A stretch of 56,240 bases of DNA from Propionibacteriaceae bacterium (GTDB lineage Bacteria; Actinomycetota; Actinomycetes; Propionibacteriales; Propionibacteriaceae). Under the pieces are notes generated by a model. It searched no databases. It had not been told where the DNA came from and saw only the letters and a program-made list of their open reading frames with translations. Position 1 is the stretch's first letter; every line of letters starts with the position of its first letter. The position numbers and the translations under genes are program-made. Shown one piece after another: positions 27,986 to 35,826 of this stretch. The stretch covers positions 1-56,240 of the forward strand of contig JAOPXN010000053.1 in assembly GCA_025965155.1 (NCBI GenBank), given 5' to 3'.

Positions 27986-28231
27986 TCAACGGGGGTAGGT
28001 CGCGCCAGAGGTGTCCGGGACCCGTCGGTTTTGGTAGATACCGTAAGAAAGGTTGGAAAGTCCCGCGGCTACGGCGAAGCCAAGCACCGTAGGACGTTGG
28101 CGACCGGGCAGCCACCAACGCCTGGCCAACGCGCAGCCGCGGACCCCTTCGACGGCCCGGTCGGTGAGTAAGAAAGTAACGGCACCTACGGGAAGCCCAG
28201 CGGCCACCGATCTCGGGGTCCCGACAGCCAA
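27986..28231 (-). CDS. Possible small membrane protein
   Basis: An open frame of about 81 codons with two modest hydrophobic stretches (SVAAGLPVGAVTFLL and VLGFAVAAGLSNLSYGIY). It lies in the same frame directly after the stop of the sigma-partner gene. TTG 28231 is preceded by GAGGAGGG, although the spacing is short. The frame also continues upstream without a start codon (HTPEVDGPVAWLFEEG). It could be a small real gene or the remnant of a longer membrane protein. No family was recognised, and the rest of the 377-base gap (27906-28282) shows nothing else. Confidence 0.3.
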   Translation of the reverse strand: MAVGTPRSVAAGLPVGAVTFLLTDRAVEGVRGCALARRWWLPGRQRPTVLGFAVAAGLSNLSYGIYQNRRVPDTSGATYPR

Positions 28232-28282
28232 ACCCTCCTCAAACAGCCACGCTACCGGCCCATCAACCTCTGGTGTGTGACG

Positions 28283-28927
28283 TCAGGGAGTCCACGATGC
28301 ATTGTCACCGAACGGGTTGGCGTAGTCGATGCTTCTCACCGTCGCGGCACTGCCGACCCCGAACGGAATGACCCCGGACACACATTGACCTGGTTTGTAG
28401 CTGCCGTCGAAGGGATAGGTCGTGGGCAGCGGTACCCGAGCGCGAATGGGATCGTCGATGGTTATGGTCGCTGAACCGGTCTCAACCGTCCAGGAGTCCG
28501 CCCTGAGGTGCACCCGGCCGTTGCGGCTCCCAGGTGGCAGGCTTCGTACGCAGGTGGTGACGAAGACGGTGTACAGGTCGGTTGGGTCGTTGTTGACCCG
28601 AACATGGTCCGCGGAGCTGACGGTAACCACAATGTCGGGGAACGTGACGGTGGTGCCCACTAGGTGGCTGGCGGGCGGCCTCATCGGGGTCGCCGGTTGA
28701 GGAGAGACGGTGGCCGACGGCGCTCCGGTCAGCCGCTGCTGATCATGAACTGTGCTGATTCCGAGGATGGTCACCGTGATGGTGACCGCGGCAGCCGTCG
28801 TGGCGTTGACAGCCAGTCTGAGCCGATTCCGGCCGGGGCGCCGAGTGGCCGCGGATTCGGCGAGGATGCGGTCAACGATGCGGTCAGGTTCACGGAGCCG
28901 CCGTGCGGATGGAAGCTGAAGGTTCAT
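28283..28927 (-). CDS. Membrane-anchored protein coupled to ECF sigma factor
   Basis: A 214-residue protein with a short cytoplasmic N-terminus (PDRIVDRILAESAATRR), one membrane segment (about residues 39-58, VNATTAAAVTITVTILGI) and an extracytoplasmic domain of beta character that has two cysteines (TTCVRSLPP and GQCVSGVIPFG). The fold resembles DUF4352-like domains. Its ATG overlaps the sigma factor stop by 4 bases, the usual arrangement for a sigma regulator, but no zinc anti-sigma HxxxCxxC motif is present. It is therefore a candidate anti-sigma or sensor partner by position only. Confidence 0.6.
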   Translation of the reverse strand: MNLQLPSARRLREPDRIVDRILAESAATRRPGRNRLRLAVNATTAAAVTITVTILGISTVHDQQRLTGAPSATVSPQPATPMRPPASHLVGTTVTFPDIVVTVSSADHVRVNNDPTDLYTVFVTTCVRSLPPGSRNGRVHLRADSWTVETGSATITIDDPIRARVPLPTTYPFDGSYKPGQCVSGVIPFGVGSAATVRSIDYANPFGDNASWTP

Positions 28928-29532
28928 CTGGACTCTCCCAGCAGGGTGGCGATCTCGGTGTTGGCAAGGCGGGATCGGGCCCTGGACAGGCGCGACTTGG
29001 CTGTGCCTACAGAGATCTTCAACGTGGCGGCGGCCTCGGCCATGCTGAGACCGGACCAGGCCACCAGCTCCACCACGTCGCGCTGATGTCGCGGCAGAAC
29101 AGCCAACGCCTGACGGATCGCCTGCATTGTCGCCTCACTCTCGACCCACGCTTCGGTGTTGTCGACCGCATCACTACTCGCCGATCCGAGGTGGTCCACC
29201 AACCGGACGCGGCGACTACGGGATCGGTTGAGGTTGCTGCACTCGTCGCGAGCCATGGCGAAGAGCAGCGGCCGTGCCGAGTCCAGGCGGAGATCCTCGA
29301 TCTTGCCCGCGACCGCGCGCCGCCACAACGCCGCGAACGTGGCCTGGACGGCATCCTCGGCTAGCGACCATGACCCGGTGCTACGGAAGCAGTAGTTGTA
29401 GACCATGTCGCTGTACCGCAGGAACAGGTCACGGAAGGCCAACTCGTCGCCGGAACCGACCGCGTGCCATAGATCGGGGTCAGAGCGGGCAGGCCCGCTC
29501 AGGTTGGCGTTCATCACCACCACCCGGCTCAT
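28924..29532 (-). CDS. ECF-type RNA polymerase sigma factor
   Basis: A 202-residue sigma-70 family factor. Region 2 (about residues 25-90) has FLRYSDMVYNYCFR and LAEDAVQATFAALWRR, and region 4 (about residues 140-190) has LPRHQRDVVELVAWSGLSMA, then AATLKISVGTAKSRLSRAR. Regions 1 and 3 are absent, as in extracytoplasmic-function factors. ATG 29532 is chosen over longer frames because AAGGGG precedes it and the encoded MSRVVVMNANLS leads straight into region 2. It is coupled to the membrane protein gene downstream. Confidence 0.9.
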   Translation of the reverse strand: MSRVVVMNANLSGPARSDPDLWHAVGSGDELAFRDLFLRYSDMVYNYCFRSTGSWSLAEDAVQATFAALWRRAVAGKIEDLRLDSARPLLFAMARDECSNLNRSRSRRVRLVDHLGSASSDAVDNTEAWVESEATMQAIRQALAVLPRHQRDVVELVAWSGLSMAEAAATLKISVGTAKSRLSRARSRLANTEIATLLGESR

Positions 29533-29885
29533 CGGGCACCCCTTAGGCAGCCCACGGAATTCTTCACACCCATGATGAGTCCAGCACGGTCCATCTGGTT
29601 CCCTCGAGGTTCCGGCGGCCATGAGCAGCACCCCGCGGCCAAAGGAGATTTTCGTGTTCACCTGGCGCGAACGTCCGAGCGACGTGCAGGTGAACTTCCG
29701 GTGTCGCCGAACGCACGGTTTCTCGGAGTTTGGCCGGCCGTCCGCTGAACCAGTGAAAATTCGACGCCGATGTGCCACGCTGGTGAGTGTGCCTACCTTG
29801 CCACAGTGCGAGTGCAGGGTTCGCTGGCACCATCTTTGAGTGCATCGGCGCATTGCTCAGTTCCGCGCTGACAGACAGGAGTTTG
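29533..29885. other. Divergent intergenic region, sigma factor / small protein
   Basis: A 353-base gap between divergent genes. It has no open frame with family motifs and no clear RNA fold. It probably holds the promoters of both genes. I could not single out -35/-10 elements with confidence. Confidence 0.35.
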
Positions 29886-30209
29886 ATGTCAAAGATCGAC
29901 TACAAGCACATCAGCGTCGAGCGCAACGGCCGGGTTCTCGCCGTAGCCGAGGTTCGCACCGACGCGGAGCACAACGTTGTCAGTGCCAGTCTGCATGTCG
30001 AGGCGGGGCATCTTCCGATGGGAATCCGGACCCAGCTCGTGGATGATTTCCTTGCACAGACAGACGCCCTTCCCGGAGCACTGCTGCAGGTGGCTCTTCC
30101 GGCGGGTGACGGAGAGATACTTGATCGGATGCGACAGCGCTGCGGCCACATCGACACTCGAGCCGCCGGAGCTACCTGCCTGGCTGCCGCTCATTTGCCC
30201 AAACTATAA
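29886..30209 (+). CDS. Conserved hypothetical protein
   Basis: A 107-residue soluble protein starting MSKIDYKHISVERNGRVLAV. ATG 29886 has CAGGAG five bases upstream, which decides against a longer frame. The body (SASLHVEAGHLPMGIRTQLV, then DGEILDRMRQRCGHIDTRAAG) suggests an alpha/beta fold, with two cysteines near the end. I recognise no family. It converges on the endonuclease gene with one base between the stops. Confidence 0.7.
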   Translation: MSKIDYKHISVERNGRVLAVAEVRTDAEHNVVSASLHVEAGHLPMGIRTQLVDDFLAQTDALPGALLQVALPAGDGEILDRMRQRCGHIDTRAAGATCLAAAHLPKL

Positions 30210-30210
30210 A

Positions 30211-31110
30211 TCAGAGCTGAATGTCGGCGAAGTCGTGCAGCGGCATCCACCGGCCTGCAGTGGTGGCCGCCTCGGTGGCGAGTTCGCCGACGGGAACTGG
30301 CGTAGGCCTGGGCAGTCGGTCAGCCGCGGGCAGTGGCCCCAGGCTGAGCCCGGTCAGGGTGGCGATGTCGATGATGGGAACCTGGAACGTGCGGTAGGGG
30401 CCCAGCGGCGGCGGGTCACCCGCATCCAGCGCCTGCTGGGTAGCAAGCTCGACGTCGTCGAGCTGTGGGGTTTGGTCAAGTAGGTATCCGGTGGCGGCCA
30501 GCAGCTGGGAGGTCGGATCCGCTGCGGTATCTGACTGGCCAGTAGTGCCGGGCTGGGCCCAGGCCGCGATCTTCCAGAACCGGCGCGGAATCTGAACGCC
30601 TCGGTAGGGCGGGTCCTCCTCAGCGAGGATCGGTGCCGTGAGCACACACAGGCGCTGCCGGTACGTCCGGGCGTGGTCCAGGATGTAGTCCTCCAGCCCC
30701 GCCCACAACAGCTTGCCCTGATTGAACTCGGCCGCTTGAGGGGCAGCGTTGACATAGCTGAAGGTGTCGAAGTTAGCCTGCGCTGCTATCTCTGCGTCAC
30801 CCCAGACGGGGTCGCGGCGGCGGACGAGGTGTCCGCGGTCAAGGTCGTTGTTGACGTACACGTCGGGGCCGGTCTGCTGATCAGCCGGCACTCGTGGGTC
30901 GAGGTGCCAGTCGTCGCCGCGCTCAAGATCCCGCAGCGCGGCGCCGTCGAGGTTCACCGCGGTCGCGACCGCCAGGCGCCGGGCCAGATGAAGCAGCACG
31001 CTGAAGTGGGTGAACGGCAGCTCCCTGGTCGGTGCCGCGGCAGCGGGGACAGGGAAGGGCGCGCTCACGGGCAAGAACTCCGGGTCGTACCCCGCGGCAG
31101 CCGTGGCCAT
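30211..31110 (-). CDS. DNA/RNA non-specific endonuclease (NUC1 family)
   Basis: A 299-residue protein with the beta-beta-alpha-metal nuclease core. The signature DLDRGHLVRRRDPVWG (about residues 93-108) has the catalytic histidine in DRGH. The magnesium-binding asparagine is in NAAPQAAEFNQGKLLW (about residues 121-136). No clear signal peptide is seen, although the first 27 residues are alanine/proline-rich. It may act as an intracellular or exported nuclease or as a toxin domain; no immunity gene is evident. It is divergent from the sensor kinase gene. Confidence 0.88.
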   Translation of the reverse strand: MATAAAGYDPEFLPVSAPFPVPAAAAPTRELPFTHFSVLLHLARRLAVATAVNLDGAALRDLERGDDWHLDPRVPADQQTGPDVYVNNDLDRGHLVRRRDPVWGDAEIAAQANFDTFSYVNAAPQAAEFNQGKLLWAGLEDYILDHARTYRQRLCVLTAPILAEEDPPYRGVQIPRRFWKIAAWAQPGTTGQSDTAADPTSQLLAATGYLLDQTPQLDDVELATQQALDAGDPPPLGPYRTFQVPIIDIATLTGLSLGPLPAADRLPRPTPVPVGELATEAATTAGRWMPLHDFADIQL

Positions 31111-31328
31111 GGATCGAGCCTACTCAGCGCACACCAGGACCCCTTGATTTAGGGGGCGGCAACTTCTATTTGTGGCCCTCCGCGGCCGCTCAGTCCGTCA
31201 TCCTTGAGTCGCAGCCGACCAGGGGGTCTGAGCAGCGTCCACGATGGGGAAGGAACCACGATGGCTTCGGCACGAGGCGATTTCCCAGCGCACGCGAAAG
31301 TATCGCGAAGACCAAATCGAGGGAAGCG

Positions 31329-32747
31329 ATGACGCACGAGCTCGCGTCGGACCCGCCGGCAGAGGTGGCCGGCAGCGTTCCCGCTCCGACGCGTCGATGG
31401 GTGACCCTGTCCACAGGATCAGACGGGATAAGCCCCGAACCTCCGCTCCGACCGGGGCGGGTCTACGCGCAGGTTATCGCTGCGACCATTCTCGTCGTCC
31501 TCGCCGTAGCGCTCTTCGGAGCCTTCACCAGCAGGCAGGCGGCGGAGCGGCAAGCGGTCGATATTGCCTCTCAACGGGCTGACATCTTGGCGGATGCGGT
31601 GGTGCAGCCAGCACTACAGAACGGCATTATCGAGCAGGACCCGGCCGCTGTGAACCGGCTGAGGATAGCCGTCGAGGATCACGTGATGGGGCCGACGATC
31701 ACCCGGGTGAAGTTCTGGACCGCCGAGGGGCTCGTTGTCTACTCCAGCGATCCACGCTTGGTCGGGTTAACCTTTCCGCTCAGCGACGACCATCGGGCCG
31801 TCCTGGCGCACCCCTCCCTGCGTGCCGAGGTCACCAACCTTGACGAACCCGAGAACACCTTCGAACGCGGCGAGGGGAAGCTACTCGAGGTGTACCGGCC
31901 CGTGTGGATGCCGGACGGGCGTGCGCTCGTGATGGAGACCTACTCCCCCTACAGCACGGTCGATCAGCGCACAGGTGAGGTCTGGCGCGACTTCGCCACG
32001 ATCACGATCGTCAGCCTCCTGGTCCTCATACTCCTGCTGCTACCGGTGCTCTGGCGGCTCATCCAACGGTTGCAGCTGTCCCAAGCGCAGCGGCAGGCGC
32101 TGCTGGAGCGTGCCGTGGATGCCTCAGCCCAGGAACGGCGTCGGATTGCCGCGACGCTGCACGACGGAGTGGTGCAGGAGCTGGTCGGCGCTTCGTTCGT
32201 CGTCTCGGGCGCCGCGGTACGGGCCGAGGGTGAGGGGCGGCACAACGCCGCCGATGAGCTACGGGGGGCCGCCGCCACCGTCCGCAGCAGTATTGGAGGA
32301 CTTCGCTCGCTACTGGTTGACATCTACCCGCCCAGCCTGGCGGCCACCGGCCTCAAGGCTGCCCTGAGTGACCTCGTGGCCAGTCTGCGAACCCGCCAGA
32401 TTGCGGTCGACCTCGAGTGCAGCTACGACGGTGTAAGCCTCGGCAAGGACGGTGAGCGGCTCGTATTCCGGGTGGCGCAGGAGTGCCTCCGCAACGCGGC
32501 CCGACATTCGGCAGCAACGATGGCGACTGTGCGGCTCGCTCCGGACGGAAACACCATGGTTCTCGATGTAGTCGACAACGGCATCGGCTTCAACCCCGAA
32601 CAGCTACTCGCGCAGCCCAAAGAGGGGCACTTCGGCCTCCGCCTGATGGCAGACTCCGCCACCCAGGGCAGCGCCCGGCTTCGGGTGGCCTCGGCCCCAG
32701 GCGCTGGAGCCCATTGGCAGCTACGCGTACCCATGGAGCAGAGCTGA
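31329..32747 (+). CDS. Orphan sensor histidine kinase, NarX/DegS-type
   Basis: A 472-residue membrane kinase. One membrane segment (about residues 48-66) and a second (about 223-244) flank an extracytoplasmic sensor domain of about 155 residues (with VKFWTAEGLVVYSSDPRLVG). The HisKA_3 helix ERRRIAATLHDGVVQELVGA carries the phospho-accepting histidine in LHDG. The HATPase domain has AQECLRNAARHSA, VVDNGIGF and GHFGLRLMAD. ATG 31329 follows GAGGGAAG. No response regulator lies next to it; the next gene is a GT20 protein 94 bases downstream on the same strand. Confidence 0.92.
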   Translation: MTHELASDPPAEVAGSVPAPTRRWVTLSTGSDGISPEPPLRPGRVYAQVIAATILVVLAVALFGAFTSRQAAERQAVDIASQRADILADAVVQPALQNGIIEQDPAAVNRLRIAVEDHVMGPTITRVKFWTAEGLVVYSSDPRLVGLTFPLSDDHRAVLAHPSLRAEVTNLDEPENTFERGEGKLLEVYRPVWMPDGRALVMETYSPYSTVDQRTGEVWRDFATITIVSLLVLILLLLPVLWRLIQRLQLSQAQRQALLERAVDASAQERRRIAATLHDGVVQELVGASFVVSGAAVRAEGEGRHNAADELRGAAATVRSSIGGLRSLLVDIYPPSLAATGLKAALSDLVASLRTRQIAVDLECSYDGVSLGKDGERLVFRVAQECLRNAARHSAATMATVRLAPDGNTMVLDVVDNGIGFNPEQLLAQPKEGHFGLRLMADSATQGSARLRVASAPGAGAHWQLRVPMEQS

Positions 32748-32841
32748 CGCCCCTGCAACTATTGTTTCAGGTGCCAGTTCATGCTTGAGTGAAGTACGTT
32801 GAGCAGCGCAAAGCGCTGCCCTTCCCGCGAAGGTGATGGTC

Positions 32842-34389
32842 GTGGCTTTCCAATCCAGTGCCAACCCCTCTCCCTGGGATGCCTTGCTCGTGGTGAGCTA
32901 CCAGCTCCCTGTCCACACCCCCGAGCAGGCCGAGCCGGTATTTCACCGGGGCAGCACACCGGGTAACCGCATCGATGCCCTCGCCGCCGGAATGCGACAC
33001 CAGCGCGCCACCTGGGTCGGCGGCTGCCATGTCACGGATGGTCCCGGGGTGCCCTTCAGCCAGGGACAGCTCAACTTCGAGCCCGTTCTGCTGTCCTGCA
33101 CCGAGCGGGCCGCCTGCGACGAGTTCTGCCATCACACGCTATGGCCCCTGTACCACGACATCATCGCCCATCCTGAGTTCCGCCAGAGCGGCTGGGCCGG
33201 GTACGAAACGGTGAACCGCCGCTTTGCCGACCGCATCGTCGAGGTCGCCGAGCGCGGAGCGACTGTCTGGATCCTGGACCACCACCTCCAGCTGGTACCA
33301 GCACTGCTGCGGGAACGACGCCCCGACCTTCGAATCGGGATCTTCATCGACATTCCGTTCCCGCCGATGGAGCTGCTCTACCATCTGCCCTGGCACCGGG
33401 AGCTGCTGCAGGGTCTCCTCGGTGCCGACCTGCTCGGGTTCCAGCTGCCGAGGCATCAGCAGAACTTCATCGAGGCGGCGCAGGTCACCTTAGGGCACCC
33501 CATGCATCCCGGTGGTCTCCATCTCGGCACCCGCCATCTGAGGACAGCGACCTATCCAATGGCGGTCCAGACACGGGCGCTGAGCCTGGTGGCGGCACAA
33601 CCTGAGGCAGCCGAGCAGGCGCAGACCATCCGTGCACTGCTCGGCGACCCGCGGGTGCTGCTGCTCGCTTTCGACCAGCTGGACTGCACAGCGGGGATCC
33701 ACGAGCGACTCCAAGCATTTGAGGATCTGATCAAGCGCCGGGAGCTGGACCCGCGGGACACTGTGCTGGTCCAGATCGCCACCACCTCCGACGAGGAGCG
33801 TGTCGGTAAGTCGAAGATGCGTGACGACATCGACCGGCTGGTCGGCCGCATCAACGGCGACGCCGCACGGTTCGGACACCCGCCCGTCATCTACGTCCAC
33901 AGCACCGGAGCCGACGCCACCATGGCGGGCCTGTACCGGGCCGCGGACCTGCTGCTGTCCACTCCGCTGCGCGACGGCATGAGCCTGGCGGCGAAGGAGT
34001 ACATCGCGTGCCGGCAGGCAGATGACGGCGCCGTCGTACTGAGCACCCTCTCCGGAGCCGCGGAGCAGCTCACCAGCGCGTATGAGGCGAACCCCTACGA
34101 CCTGGAGGCGTTGAAGGCGTGTCTGCTCCGGGCCGTCCATTCCACCGCAGAGGACCGGGCCACCCGGATGCGGGCTCTGCGCAAACAGGTGGCCGACAAT
34201 GATCTGGCCCGGTGGGCGTACCGATTCCTGCGGGACCTGGGCAGCCATTCCTCTGAGGTGTCGTGCTCGGGCCATGAGACCCACCCGACCCTGGAGCTGC
34301 CGCTGATGGACAGGGTCAAGGGATACCCCTCGGCGCTGCGTCGTTGGCCCGGTCACTCCACCGGCGGCTCCTCGGCGAGTCTGTCCTGA
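32842..34389 (+). CDS. GT20 (trehalose-6-phosphate synthase family) protein with degenerate active site
   Basis: A 515-residue protein with the whole GT20 fold recognisable: [82 protein letters not shown]. Compared with E. coli OtsA, many ligand contacts are changed: VSNR becomes VSYQ, the GGL loop becomes GNR, HDYHL becomes LDHHL, FLHIPFP becomes FIDIPFP, ERLDYSKG becomes DQLDCTAG (Arg262 to Gln, Lys267 to Ala), and PTSR becomes TTSD (Arg300 to Asp). Only the C-terminal LRDGM..AKEY acidic residues are kept. It is unlikely to make trehalose-6-phosphate; a regulatory or novel role is possible. GTG 32842 fits the AAGGTGA site best. Confidence 0.85.
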   Translation: MAFQSSANPSPWDALLVVSYQLPVHTPEQAEPVFHRGSTPGNRIDALAAGMRHQRATWVGGCHVTDGPGVPFSQGQLNFEPVLLSCTERAACDEFCHHTLWPLYHDIIAHPEFRQSGWAGYETVNRRFADRIVEVAERGATVWILDHHLQLVPALLRERRPDLRIGIFIDIPFPPMELLYHLPWHRELLQGLLGADLLGFQLPRHQQNFIEAAQVTLGHPMHPGGLHLGTRHLRTATYPMAVQTRALSLVAAQPEAAEQAQTIRALLGDPRVLLLAFDQLDCTAGIHERLQAFEDLIKRRELDPRDTVLVQIATTSDEERVGKSKMRDDIDRLVGRINGDAARFGHPPVIYVHSTGADATMAGLYRAADLLLSTPLRDGMSLAAKEYIACRQADDGAVVLSTLSGAAEQLTSAYEANPYDLEALKACLLRAVHSTAEDRATRMRALRKQVADNDLARWAYRFLRDLGSHSSEVSCSGHETHPTLELPLMDRVKGYPSALRRWPGHSTGGSSASLS

Positions 34390-34404
34390 CTCGGTTCCCG
34401 AGTC
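34388..34404. terminator. Hairpin between GT20 and YihY genes
   Basis: GACTCGG-TTC-CCGAGTC overlaps the end of the GT20 stop codon and lies just before the convergent YihY stop. It is a 7-bp perfect stem that could end both transcripts. It has no T-tract. Confidence 0.45.
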
Positions 34405-34410
34405 GGGCGC

Positions 34411-35418
34411 TCAGCCCTTCTGTGTCGGCGTCGAGTCGGCCTTCACCGCTCCCCGCTTGCCGATCGGCTCGGGCGACCCCTTCGTCGTGTCGGCCACTGT
34501 CTGCTCCTCGGACTCCGCGTTGATCTCGGCGCCAAGCAGGACCGCATAACAGGTGATCCACAGCCACAGCAGCAGCACCACGACTCCGGCCAGTGCGCCG
34601 TACGTCTTGGCGTAGCTACCGAAGTTGGAGACGTAGATGGTGAACCCGACGGACGCGACCACCCACAGAATCGTAGCGGTCACCGCGCCCACCGAAACCC
34701 AGCGCATCTTCGGTGCATCCCGGTCCGGCGCGACCCGGTACAGAACCGCCAGTGCGCCGGTCACCAAGATGATCAACAGGATCCAGCGGAGCACCTCCAA
34801 GATCCAGCGCAGCGGTCCCGATCCGACCAGGTTGTCCAACAGCGCAGGGACGACAGCCACCAGCGCAATTGTGATCGACATGAAGACGATCGCGGCAACG
34901 GTGAGGCCGAGAGCGAGTGCCTTCCGTTTGATGAAGCCGCGGGTCTCCTCCTCGTCGTAGGCGGTGTTGATGGCGGTGATCAACTGGCCTACCCCGCCCG
35001 ACGCGCTCCAGAAGGCCAGCAGCAAGGCAATGATCAGTCCGACTCCCAGCGACTGCTGTGGGGTGGACGTCAGCGACTGGAGCTGGGTCTGGATCAAATC
35101 CCGGGCTGCGCTCGGCATGTTCTGCGTGAACGAGCCGACCTGCTCGGTGATCTTTGCTGGGTCGGCGAACAACCCGTACAGCATGACAAGTGCGATCAGG
35201 GCCGGAAACAGTGACAAGAAGCTGAAAAAAGCGACACCGGCCGCCAGCAGCGGTACCTGGTCCGCCTTGGCTTCCTTCCACCCCCGCTTCACGATCTGGA
35301 GCCACCCCTTGGGTGGGATCTCCTGGGGCTTGTCGGCATGCTGGCCCGGAACCTGCTCGTCGGCCCGGCTGGTGGAACGGGCCGAGCGGTCGGTTTTCGT
35401 GGTGGCGATGGTAATCAC
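34411..35418 (-). CDS. YihY/BrkB family membrane protein
   Basis: An integral membrane protein of about 335 residues with six hydrophobic segments and the family pattern ADQVPLLAAGVAFFSFLSLFPAL near the N-terminus. Further on are FWSASGGVGQLITAINTAYD and VGAVTATILWVVAS. The family (formerly annotated as ribonuclease BN) has no confirmed activity; transport or envelope roles are proposed. The start is uncertain: GTG 35418 has an AGGAGA that is very close, while an upstream TTG 35457 has no site. The C-terminus is hydrophilic. Confidence 0.85.
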   Translation of the reverse strand: MITIATTKTDRSARSTSRADEQVPGQHADKPQEIPPKGWLQIVKRGWKEAKADQVPLLAAGVAFFSFLSLFPALIALVMLYGLFADPAKITEQVGSFTQNMPSAARDLIQTQLQSLTSTPQQSLGVGLIIALLLAFWSASGGVGQLITAINTAYDEEETRGFIKRKALALGLTVAAIVFMSITIALVAVVPALLDNLVGSGPLRWILEVLRWILLIILVTGALAVLYRVAPDRDAPKMRWVSVGAVTATILWVVASVGFTIYVSNFGSYAKTYGALAGVVVLLLWLWITCYAVLLGAEINAESEEQTVADTTKGSPEPIGKRGAVKADSTPTQKG

Positions 35419-35520
35419 TCTCCTACGCGAGGGAACGGCTTGCTCAGAAGTCGGCAACAGCGCCGGTCTGAGTTTACGTTGTAAAGCCTGGAAATGACCA
35501 CGGTCGACGCCGCGGAGTGG

Positions 35521-35826
35521 TCACGCCTCACCGTGGCTCAGCCCTTCGGTCTCGTCGCCGTCGGACATGCCGCGTGCGGTCGGTTGGGCGAACTGCAGCA
35601 CATGCGACACCTCGTCAGCCGAGGCGCTGTCGACGAAGCGGGCGGACTTGTGGGAGCCGTCGCACAGCGGCTTGAGCCGCGAACGCCCGCAGCGGCAGAG
35701 CGCGATCACGTTGCGATCCGTGTCGATCACCCGACCGTCGGCACTACGCAGCTCGAAACTGCCCCGGACGAGCAGCGGGCCGTCCGGGTAGACCGTGATG
35801 GATGTCGGGTCGACGTGGCCGTTCAC
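35521..35826 (-). CDS. CDGSH iron-sulfur domain protein
   Basis: A 101-residue protein with one CDGSH-type domain. The ligands are in LCRCGRSRLKPLCDGSH (Cys, Cys, Cys, His), which binds a 2Fe-2S cluster. The N-terminal part (ITVYPDGPLLVRGSFELRSADG) matches the bacterial short family. GTG 35826 overlaps the stop of the upstream iron-enzyme gene (GTGA), so translation is coupled. The two families are often neighbours in actinobacteria. It probably has redox or iron-sulfur transfer roles. Confidence 0.9.
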   Translation of the reverse strand: MNGHVDPTSITVYPDGPLLVRGSFELRSADGRVIDTDRNVIALCRCGRSRLKPLCDGSHKSARFVDSASADEVSHVLQFAQPTARGMSDGDETEGLSHGEA

